Positions 1 to 5,079 of a stretch of DNA of 5,850 nucleotides are shown here, one piece after another. Origin of the DNA: Spirochaetaceae bacterium (GTDB lineage Bacteria; Spirochaetota; Spirochaetia; SZUA-6; RPPD01); assembly GCA_003818675.1 (NCBI GenBank), contig RPPD01000162.1:1-5850 (forward strand). Reading direction: 5' to 3'. The translations under genes and the position numbers were made by a program. A model generated the notes under the pieces. That model had not been told where the DNA came from and searched no databases. It was given only the letters and a program-made list of their open reading frames with translations. Position 1 is the first letter of the stretch. The number at the start of each line of letters is the position of its first letter.

Positions 1-123
1 CGCAAGAAATACCTGGCGCGTCCCGGGATGCTCGGCAACAAAATGGCGGTCCAGGTCATCAAAAAGCTCGAGGATACGCACAAGGAAGAATTTGAAGAAT
101 TGAAGACAGAAGGGGATGAGTGA
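1..123 (+). CDS. fliM: Flagellar motor switch protein FliM, C-terminal end (partial)
   Basis: The open frame enters from the left edge and gives 40 residues before TGA at 121-123. The visible part reads RKKYLARPGMLGNKMAVQVI and then a charged tail rich in Glu and Lys. The RPG...NKMAVQ stretch matches the end of the FliM C-terminal SpoA (FliN-like) domain, which pairs with FliN/FliY at the base of the C ring. FliM is the switch component that links the MS ring (through FliG) to CheY-P binding. Its N-terminus and middle domain lie outside the window. The next gene, fliY, starts one base after the stop, so the two are almost certainly co-transcribed and translationally coupled; they encode partners in the same ring. 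The identification rests on a short segment, but the downstream gene order strongly supports it. Confidence 0.88.
   Translation, partial: RKKYLARPGMLGNKMAVQVIKKLEDTHKEEFEELKTEGDE
111..115 (+). promoter_or_regulatory. Ribosome binding site deciding the fliY start
   Basis: AGGGG lies inside the last codons of fliM. Its distance to ATG 125 is 9 bases, a workable spacing, whereas ATG 116 follows it with no gap. This favours the shorter FliY starting MSEGYL. Confidence 0.55.
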
Positions 124-124
124 T

Positions 125-1228
125 ATGAGTGAAGGATATCTTTCTCAAGATGAAATAGACGCTCTTCTTCAAGGTACAGAATCAATAGGAGATGCTTCAC
201 AGTTTTCAAGCACGCAACCACTCAGCGAAAACGAAAAAGCCGCATTCAAGAACATGATACAGGCCACGGTGGAATCTCAAAGTTCAAATCTGTCAATGAT
301 AACGGGAAAATCAGTGATTCTGGGCGCTCCAAATGTAGAAATAAGGTCAAAACAGCAGTTTATAGGTGAACTTGCGAATGAACTTGTTGAAACAAAGGTG
401 GACTTTACAGAAGGTGTTTCAGGAGAGCACAGTTATCTGCTTCAGACTGATTTTTCAACTCGCCTTGCCAGTTTCATTATGGGACAGGAAAAGGTTGACC
501 TTAATGAAGCTGCGCTTTCAGGGCTGGCGGAGGCACTTTCAAACCTTGCAGGTTCAACCGCAACGGCTATTGGCAACCAGATAAACACAACTGTAATGAT
601 AAGCCCTGCCGAATGCCGCAAGATATTAAAAAACAAAGTGCGTTTTCCTGAAGGGGACAATTTTGTAAAGGTAGAGTATCCAATTTCAATAGAGGGTGAG
701 AAGCCCTCAACGCTCATGGAAATTTATGCGCTTGGTACTGTCAAGCAGATTACCGCAAAAAAAGCGGGTGACGGAATGGCTGCCGTAGCAAAAAGCGGGC
801 AGGGAAGGTCGAGGGAGTCTCAAATGCCGAACATTCAGGATTTTTCGCAAGTCAATATGGGGAATATGTTTTCCCAACCCGAGGATTCAGGCGGAGGATT
901 CATCTCCACACCAAACGTTCAGTCGGTGCAGTTCCCGAATCTGCAATCAGGCCCGTCTGCGCATGAACAGGGCAATATAGGGCTTTTGATGGATGTTTTT
1001 ATGGAGATGACCGTTGAACTCGGCCGAACCAGAAAACTCATTAAGGAAATCCTGGGGATAGGTGAAGGCACAATTATAGAACTGGACAAACTCGCTGGTG
1101 AACCAGTTGATATACTTGTAAACCACAAGCTCATAGCCAAGGGAGAAGTGGTGGTCATAGATGAAAACTTTGGTGTTCGTGTGACTGAAATTGTATCTCC
1201 AATGGACAGGATGGCTGACCTGAAATAA
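125..1228 (+). CDS. fliY: Flagellar motor switch protein FliY (FliN-type C-terminus)
   Basis: This is a C-ring switch protein of 367 residues from the chosen start. Numbered from that start, residues 7-15 (SQDEIDALL) match the FliM-type N-terminal peptide known to bind CheY-P. Residues about 32-210 form a CheC-like module, and about 215-280 are a Ser/Gln/Asn/Pro-rich linker. The C-terminal ~85 residues (from NIGLLMDVFMEMTVELGRTR onward) are a FliN/SpoA domain that builds the lower C ring with FliM. The start at 125 is preferred because AGGGG at 111-115 lies 9 bases upstream and MSEGYLSQDEIDALL looks like other spirochaete FliY N-termini. An in-frame ATG at 116 would add three residues, but it directly abuts the G-run and overlaps the fliM stop. 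The CheC active-site residues appear replaced in the first repeat and partly in the second (see findings), so phosphatase activity is doubtful. It could also be annotated fliN; length and domain order favour FliY. Confidence 0.93.
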   Translation: MSEGYLSQDEIDALLQGTESIGDASQFSSTQPLSENEKAAFKNMIQATVESQSSNLSMITGKSVILGAPNVEIRSKQQFIGELANELVETKVDFTEGVSGEHSYLLQTDFSTRLASFIMGQEKVDLNEAALSGLAEALSNLAGSTATAIGNQINTTVMISPAECRKILKNKVRFPEGDNFVKVEYPISIEGEKPSTLMEIYALGTVKQITAKKAGDGMAAVAKSGQGRSRESQMPNIQDFSQVNMGNMFSQPEDSGGGFISTPNVQSVQFPNLQSGPSAHEQGNIGLLMDVFMEMTVELGRTRKLIKEILGIGEGTIIELDKLAGEPVDILVNHKLIAKGEVVVIDENFGVRVTEIVSPMDRMADLK

Positions 1229-1250
1229 GTCGGGACTTGCACATCTGACA

Positions 1251-1271
1251 ATTTTCCATATATGGGAAAAT
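1251..1271. repeat. A/T-rich inverted repeat between fliY and fliO
   Basis: ATTTTCC at 1251-1257 and GGAAAAT at 1265-1271 are exact reverse complements separated by 7 bases. The centre also contains the 10-base palindrome CCATATATGG (1256-1265). The element sits 22 bases after the fliY stop and about 50 bases upstream of the -35 box of the internal promoter. It is too A/T-rich, and lacks a following T-run, to be a standard Rho-independent terminator. It could be an operator or a weak RNA hairpin at the end of the upstream transcript; the sequence alone does not decide. Confidence 0.5.
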
Positions 1272-1301
1272 ACAGCCTGATAATACCCGCCCAATATCTC
1301 T

Positions 1302-1315
1302 AAAAACCCCCAAAA
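1302..1315 (+). promoter_or_regulatory. Possible UP element: two phased A-tracts
   Basis: AAAAA (1302-1306) and AAAA (1312-1315) lie just upstream of the -35 hexamer, with centres about one helical turn apart. A-tracts at this position commonly bend DNA or contact the RNA polymerase alpha subunit. This is inferred from position and composition only. Confidence 0.35.
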
Positions 1316-1321
1316 CAATAG

Positions 1322-1350
1322 TTGACAGAAACAATTTCACGTGCGATAAT
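1322..1350 (+). promoter_or_regulatory. Internal sigma-70-type promoter upstream of fliO
   Basis: The -35 hexamer TTGACA (1322-1327) is a perfect consensus match. A spacer of exactly 17 bases leads to GATAAT (1345-1350), one mismatch from TATAAT. TGC at 1342-1344 gives an extended -10 (TG-N) element. Transcription should begin near 1356-1358, leaving a leader of about 30 bases that contains the GGAGG at 1375-1379 before fliO. A start site here also makes the upstream TTG at 1362 a poor initiator, since only about five bases would precede it. The promoter would drive fliO-fliP-fliQ-fliR-flhB-flhA independently of the switch genes. It does not resemble a sigma-28 (TAAA...GCCGATAA) or sigma-54 promoter. 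Confidence 0.8.
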
Positions 1351-1374
1351 TCACTAAGAGATTGTTCCTCTATG

Positions 1375-1379
1375 GGAGG
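1375..1379 (+). promoter_or_regulatory. Ribosome binding site for fliO, placing the start at CTG 1386
   Basis: GGAGG, inside a longer GGGAGGGGG run (1374-1382), lies 6 bases before CTG 1386. The fliP site at 2014-2018 has the same run and the same 6-base distance to its TTG start. The 21-base blocks 1374-1394 and 2013-2033 match at 17 positions, so the CTG occupies the place of the fliP TTG. Confidence 0.7.
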
Positions 1380-1385
1380 GGGAAG

Positions 1386-1991
1386 CTGAAAAACACATTT
1401 TTACTCATCATTGCAATATTCCTCACGACAATTCCAATTTTCGCAGACGATAACGATGAATACCTGGGTGGAAGTACTGGTATTGCAGGCACAGAACAAC
1501 AACAGGGGCAGACAGGCCAGACATCTGGAACTGGAACACAGACCAGTCAACCTGACCTGGGCGGAGTCAACACATGGGACTTCCTGACCATGCTTGTTTC
1601 GCTTGCGGTTATAGTTGGAATTATCTACGGCATTTTCTATTTTGTCAAAAAGGGAGTTGGTAAAAAGATAGTTGAAAATGAATTGATCACGATTGTTGGA
1701 TCAAAAATAATCACTGGCAGCAAAGCCCTTCATGTAATTGAAGTAGGAAAAACCATGTACCTGCTGGGTTCTTCAAATGAATCAATCAATCTTATTTCAG
1801 AAATAACAGACAAAGAAACAAAAGATACACTTAAACTCGCATCAACACAGAAAAATCAGAAGCCTGTAAGGTTCCAGGATTTCATTGCAAACATCTTCAG
1901 GCGGGATACAAAAAAACAGCTGGATGTCGCCGAAAGTGTGGATTTCATGAAGCAGCAAAGAAGCCGTTTGAAAAGAATGAAGGAACAATAG
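1386..1991 (+). CDS. fliO: Flagellar biosynthesis protein FliO
   Basis: FliO is a small membrane protein that helps assemble the FliP ring of the flagellar export gate. From CTG 1386 the product is 201 residues. Residues 1-20 form a clear signal peptide (KN, then a hydrophobic run ending IPIFA, with likely cleavage before DD). Residues about 21-62 are a Gly/Thr/Gln-rich linker, 65-87 a single membrane segment ending in KKG, and the rest a cytoplasmic domain with the FliO pattern ALHVIEVG..MYLLGSS...INLISEI. The tail is basic. A cleavable signal plus one membrane segment fits the spirochaete form, once called FliZ. The start is non-ATG: CTG 1386 has the ideal ribosome site, while TTG 1362 (8 residues longer) has none and nearly coincides with the predicted transcript start. 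The gene follows the internal promoter and precedes fliP by 33 bases. FliO sequences diverge strongly, so assignment relies partly on context. Confidence 0.87.
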   Translation: MKNTFLLIIAIFLTTIPIFADDNDEYLGGSTGIAGTEQQQGQTGQTSGTGTQTSQPDLGGVNTWDFLTMLVSLAVIVGIIYGIFYFVKKGVGKKIVENELITIVGSKIITGSKALHVIEVGKTMYLLGSSNESINLISEITDKETKDTLKLASTQKNQKPVRFQDFIANIFRRDTKKQLDVAESVDFMKQQRSRLKRMKEQ

Positions 1992-2024
1992 CCATGTAAA
2001 ACTGGCATCCTTGGGAGGGGGACT

Positions 2025-2786
2025 TTGAAAAAAATCATCATTCTGCTTGTCGGACTTCTATTATTCACTGCTGTAGCTGGATTTTCCCAGGACGCGGGTG
2101 GTGTTGGTATTCCATTTGTTGATATTGGAGTACGCAGTGCAAAAGGCAATGATGAAGTGGCTCTTTCACTCCAGCTCCTGCTGCTGCTCTCGATAATTTC
2201 TTTGGCCCCATCAATTATAATCCTTGCAACAGCATTCCTGCGCATAGCAATTGTGTTTGACTTTGTAAAACGCGCACTTTCTTTGCAGCAGGTGCCACCT
2301 AACCAGGTACTCATGGGAATTGCGCTTTTCCTCACACTTTTTATAATGTGGCCTACGCTGGATACAATTTATCAAAAGAGCTTCAAACCAGTTGCTGATG
2401 GCAAGGTGGGAATTGATGAGATGTATCAGGAAGCTGAAAAGCCCTTGAAGGTGTTCATGTGGAAGCAGATGGGAAATGACACCAAGAACGTGGAGCTTTT
2501 CCTGAAGATGGGGAATTACCCCAAGCCGCAGACAAGAGGCGATGTTCCCATTCATGTGCTGATCCCTGCATTTGTACTGCATGAACTCACCGTGGCATTC
2601 TGGATCGGAATACTGCTTTTTATACCATTTATCATTATTGACATGGTTGTTGCATCAACACTCATGTCAATGGGTATGATCATGCTTCCGCCTGTTATGA
2701 TTTCAATGCCCTTCAAGCTGATTCTTTTTGTAATGGTGGACGGATGGGGGCTTATCACCATGCAGTTGGTGAGGAGTTTTGTATGA
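2025..2786 (+). CDS. fliP: Flagellar export gate protein FliP
   Basis: FliP is the main subunit of the FliP5-FliQ4-FliR1 export pore in the basal body. The 253-residue length is normal. Residues 1-21 are a signal peptide (MKK, hydrophobic run, AGFSQ), as FliP is usually cleaved. The family signatures are plain: LAPSIIILATAFLRIAIVFD at 60-79, LQQVPPNQVLMGIALFLTLF near 87-106, and the C-terminal block around 190-222 (AFWIGILLFIPFIIIDMVVA then STLMSMGMIMLPP). About four membrane segments are expected, with a periplasmic region at roughly 112-180. Translation starts at TTG 2025, with GGAGG (2014-2018) 6 bases upstream; the product begins MKKII. The stop TGA at 2784-2786 overlaps an ATG (2783) that opens a tiny ORF reaching fliQ. 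Family assignment is essentially certain. Confidence 0.97.
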   Translation: MKKIIILLVGLLLFTAVAGFSQDAGGVGIPFVDIGVRSAKGNDEVALSLQLLLLLSIISLAPSIIILATAFLRIAIVFDFVKRALSLQQVPPNQVLMGIALFLTLFIMWPTLDTIYQKSFKPVADGKVGIDEMYQEAEKPLKVFMWKQMGNDTKNVELFLKMGNYPKPQTRGDVPIHVLIPAFVLHELTVAFWIGILLFIPFIIIDMVVASTLMSMGMIMLPPVMISMPFKLILFVMVDGWGLITMQLVRSFV

Positions 2787-2821
2787 TTATTGCCTGTGAT
2801 GCAAAAAGGAGCGCTTCATGA
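2783..2821 (+). other. Tiny bridging ORF between fliP and fliQ (12 codons)
   Basis: ATG 2783 overlaps the fliP stop as ATGA. It is preceded by GAGGAG (2771-2776) at 6 bases, the same spacing as the real genes here. It reads MIIACDAKRSAS and ends with TGA 2819-2821, which overlaps the fliQ ATG (2818) again as ATGA. No function for the peptide is recognised. A plausible role is to carry ribosomes across the 31-base gap, coupling fliP and fliQ translation. Chance cannot be excluded. Confidence 0.3.
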
Positions 2822-3084
2822 GTGTTGGAGCAGCGGTCAATATTTTAAGAGGCGGAATTCTTGAAATCTTGATTATTTCCGCGCCTGTTCTTTTGATAGG
2901 AATGCTTGTTGGTCTTGTTGTTTCAATTCTGCAGGCAACCACATCAATCCAGGAACAAACGCTGACGTTTGTTCCAAAAATCGCGGCAATTCTGGGTGCG
3001 CTTATGCTCTTTGGACCATGGATGTTCAATTCACTCGCGGAATACACAATAAGGCTTTTCAGCCAGATTTCTGTAATGCCGTAA
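2818..3084 (+). CDS. fliQ: Flagellar export gate protein FliQ
   Basis: FliQ is the small two-helix subunit of the FliPQR export pore, packing around FliP. The length of 88 residues is typical. Two hydrophobic segments are visible at about 16-38 and 53-77. They are separated by the family hallmark LQATTSIQEQTLTFVPKI at about 38-55, the loop at the cytoplasmic end of the channel. ATG 2818 is supported by AAGGAG (2806-2811) 6 bases upstream. The gene follows fliP by 31 bases, a gap bridged by a tiny ORF, and precedes fliR. Nothing is missing or unusual in the protein itself. Confidence 0.96.
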   Translation: MSVGAAVNILRGGILEILIISAPVLLIGMLVGLVVSILQATTSIQEQTLTFVPKIAAILGALMLFGPWMFNSLAEYTIRLFSQISVMP

Positions 3085-3086
3085 AA

Positions 3087-3092
3087 GAGGAG
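3087..3092 (+). promoter_or_regulatory. Strong ribosome binding site just after fliQ, for fliR
   Basis: GAGGAG follows the fliQ stop by two bases. Six bases further on, in the fliR frame, is ATC (3099), and CTG is at 3105; no ATG, GTG or TTG lies within normal reach. The site strongly suggests that fliR begins here, at a non-standard codon. Confidence 0.6.
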
Positions 3093-3098
3093 AATAAA

Positions 3099-3884
3099 AT
3101 CGGTCTGACGATTTGGCAATTTCAGATTTATCTCCTCATTTTTGCGCGTGTTATGGCATTGCTTTTGACGGCGCCATTATTGTCGTCTGACGCCATACCA
3201 GGTATTGCGCGGGCAGGACTGGCGATGTTTGTAACGGTGATTATTTTTCCGTGGGTCAGGGACCTTGGATACCAGCTACCTTCAAATATCGTTGATTACT
3301 TTCTTCTGGTTATAGGCGAAGCATTGATAGGCGTGATCCTGGGATTTTTCCTGGGCCTTATATACAGTATCTTTCAGCTGGGTGGCGAGTTTTTTGCTTT
3401 CCAGATGGGATTTGGCGCATCATCGGTTTTTGATCCGCTGGCCCAGGTTGAAGTACCTCTGATGGGCCAGTACCTGAACCTTGTCGCCATGCTGGTGTTT
3501 GTAACTATTGGCGGATTCCAAAAGGTTTTTATCTCTGGAGTCTGGGGATCATTCAAGGCTCTGAAAGCCATTGATCTTGTCACTGGAAGGGAATATTTAC
3601 TAAAAATGTTTGCAGGAAGCATGGGCAGGCTTTTTGAGACAGCGCTTACAATTTCATTCCCAATCGTGGGCACTATTTTTGTTGTATACGTATGTATGGG
3701 CCTTCTGGCAAAGGCCGCACCACAGATGAACCTGCTGATGCTTGGATTTCCAATTTCAATCGGGGTCGCCTTCCTTGTCCTGCTTCTGATTATTCCATTT
3801 ATCGTTGATGTGGCCTCGCGTGTGATAGAGGCCGGGTTTACGCAGTTGGAAACAATGTACACCAATATTGCAGGGAGTGCATGA
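3099..3884 (+). CDS. fliR: Flagellar export gate protein FliR (start codon uncertain)
   Basis: FliR is the single-copy subunit that completes the FliPQR export pore and contacts FlhB. From 3099 the product is 261 residues, the usual FliR length. The N-terminus (GLTIWQFQIYLLIFARVMAL then LLTAPLLSSDAIPG) fits the family: a first membrane helix with a central Arg followed by the APLL...IP pattern. Five or so further hydrophobic segments follow, with conserved stretches GEALIGVILGFFLGLIYSIF, FQMGFGASSVFDP, and KAAPQMNLLMLGFPISIGVA near the C-terminus. The start is the problem. ATG 3018 gives 27 extra, non-conserved, polar residues and overlaps fliQ by 67 bases with no convincing ribosome site; ATC 3099 has GAGGAG at 6 bases and CTG 3105 at 12. 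The next in-frame ATG (3150) would cut the first helix. The 3' end overlaps flhB by 4 bases (ATGA). Confidence 0.93.
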   Translation: MGLTIWQFQIYLLIFARVMALLLTAPLLSSDAIPGIARAGLAMFVTVIIFPWVRDLGYQLPSNIVDYFLLVIGEALIGVILGFFLGLIYSIFQLGGEFFAFQMGFGASSVFDPLAQVEVPLMGQYLNLVAMLVFVTIGGFQKVFISGVWGSFKALKAIDLVTGREYLLKMFAGSMGRLFETALTISFPIVGTIFVVYVCMGLLAKAAPQMNLLMLGFPISIGVAFLVLLLIIPFIVDVASRVIEAGFTQLETMYTNIAGSA

Positions 3885-5038
3885 ACAGAGAAGCATCGTT
3901 TTTATACATGCGATATCTCCTCGAAGCTGAAAATGCTCCTGCAAGGTTCATGCATCTGCAATGGTTTGCGGCAGAGGACGAAGGCAGAACAGAAGAACCT
4001 ACAGAACACAAGATAAGGAAGGCCCGGGAAGAGGGAAAGGTTGCCAAATCCCAGGATCTGACTTCATCGGTTATTCTGATTTTGGGAACCGCAACAATTG
4101 GAATACTCTCCACATACATGCTGGGACAGATTGTGGAGATGATGCGGTTTTTCTTTGAGCGATGCACGGATGAAACAACATACAGTGCACAGCTTTTCAG
4201 TGTCGCCCTGTCATATTTTGTAAAAATATCGCTTCCAATCCTTATTGTGGTTTTTATTATAGCGATACTTATAAATCTGGTGCAGGGGGGATTTCTTTTT
4301 TCCGTCAAGCCCATCATGCCGGACTTTACGCGCATAGCTCCGCGATTCGGCAAGTTTTTCAAACGCGCGCTTTTCTCACAGGAGGCCGGATTCAATCTGC
4401 TGAAAACACTCCTTAAAGTCATAGCGATCGGGGTTCTGGGTTATTTGAACATCCAGGGCGAGTTTGGCAAATTCGCGAATCTGCTACACATGCATTTTTA
4501 TGATGGATTTGAGTTTATTTCAGGCATAGCCTTCAGGCTGATTCTGGAGGCAGGCGTCGTGATGCTTGCCCTTTCAGTGGCGGATTTATTCTTCCAAAGA
4601 TTCCAGTACAAGCAGCAGTTGAAGATGTCCAAGCAGGAATTGAAGGAAGAGCGCAAGATGTATGAGGGGGATCCCCTGGTTAAAAGTCGTCTGCGTGAGC
4701 GGATGAGGGAAATCATGACGCGAAACATGCTCAAAGCCGTTCCCAAAGCGGATGTCGTAATCACAAACCCAACACATTTTGCCATAGCGCTTGAATGGGA
4801 CAGAATGAAGATGGCGGCTCCAATGGTCACGGCAAAGGGAGCTGATGTGATGGCGCAAAAGATCCGCGAAATAGCAGAAGAAAATAATGTGCCGGTTTTG
4901 GAGAATAAACCACTGGCGCGCGCCCTTTTTTCAGAGGTTGAAATTGGGGATGTCATTCCAGAGAAATTCTACGAGGTTCTTGCGACAATCCTCGCACAGA
5001 TATACAAGATGCGCGGCCAACGCAGGGAGGCGATATGA
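3881..5038 (+). CDS. flhB: Flagellar export switch protein FlhB
   Basis: FlhB sits beside the export pore and switches export from rod/hook to filament subunits after self-cleavage. The 385 residues begin with a cytoplasmic N-terminus containing LQWFAAEDEGRTEEPTE at 26-42 and KIRKAREEGKVAKS at 44-57, typical of the family (the LQWFAAEDEGRTE form suggests a spirochaete). Four membrane segments follow at roughly 62-83, 108-138, 172-190 and 213-238. A charged linker at about 240-285 leads to the cleavage motif N296-P297-T298-H299, with cleavage expected between N and P. The C-terminal domain carries VTAKGADVMAQKIREIAEEN and PLARALF. All key residues are intact. ATG 3881 overlaps the fliR stop as ATGA, with AGGGAG (3872-3877) 3 bases upstream. 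ATG 3908 is an alternative start but has no ribosome site. The stop overlaps an ATG that opens a tiny ORF leading to flhA. Confidence 0.97.
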   Translation: MNREASFLYMRYLLEAENAPARFMHLQWFAAEDEGRTEEPTEHKIRKAREEGKVAKSQDLTSSVILILGTATIGILSTYMLGQIVEMMRFFFERCTDETTYSAQLFSVALSYFVKISLPILIVVFIIAILINLVQGGFLFSVKPIMPDFTRIAPRFGKFFKRALFSQEAGFNLLKTLLKVIAIGVLGYLNIQGEFGKFANLLHMHFYDGFEFISGIAFRLILEAGVVMLALSVADLFFQRFQYKQQLKMSKQELKEERKMYEGDPLVKSRLRERMREIMTRNMLKAVPKADVVITNPTHFAIALEWDRMKMAAPMVTAKGADVMAQKIREIAEENNVPVLENKPLARALFSEVEIGDVIPEKFYEVLATILAQIYKMRGQRREAI

Positions 5039-5079
5039 CAAGCCTGATTTATGATGTTTCGGAGGCCTGTTATGTCTGA
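5035..5079 (+). other. Tiny bridging ORF between flhB and flhA (14 codons)
   Basis: ATG 5035 overlaps the flhB stop as ATGA and is preceded by AGGGAGG (5024-5030) at 4 bases. It reads MTSLIYDVSEACYV and stops at TGA 5077-5079, just past the flhA ATG at 5072-5074, so it overlaps flhA by 8 bases. The arrangement mirrors the fliP-fliQ gap. The peptide is not recognised; a translation-coupling role is inferred, and chance is possible. Confidence 0.3.
5061..5065 (+). promoter_or_regulatory. Ribosome binding site deciding the flhA start
   Basis: GGAGG lies 6 bases before ATG 5072. Two other in-frame ATGs at 5051 and 5054 have no ribosome site in front and would place this GGAGG inside the coding region, so 5072 is preferred. 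Confidence 0.65.

Noticed and set aside
442..717. Antisense ORF opposite fliY (and similar antisense ORFs opposite fliP, fliR, flhB and flhA)
   Set aside because: These are mirror frames of well-identified flagellar genes; they have no recognisable domains and odd composition (Ser/Arg/Ile-rich), as expected of shadows.
1251..1275. Rho-independent terminator after fliY
   Set aside because: The stem is short and A/T-rich and is not followed by a run of T.
1237..1284. Other promoter-like strings (TTGCAC at 1237, CTGACA at 1245, GATAAT at 1279-1284)
   Set aside because: None pairs with a matching partner hexamer at 16-18 bases; the promoter at 1322-1350 is far better.
947..1340. Antisense ORFs crossing the fliY 3' end and the fliY-fliO gap
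   Set aside because: They overlap conserved FliN-domain codons and the promoter, have no family resemblance, and have no convincing start signals.
1338..1343. CACGTG palindrome in the promoter spacer
   Set aside because: Six bases is too short to claim an operator without further copies.
1362..1385. TTG 1362 as the fliO start
   Set aside because: It has no ribosome binding site and lies only a few bases after the predicted transcription start; the GGAGG at 1375-1379 would fall inside the coding region. Kept only as an alternative.
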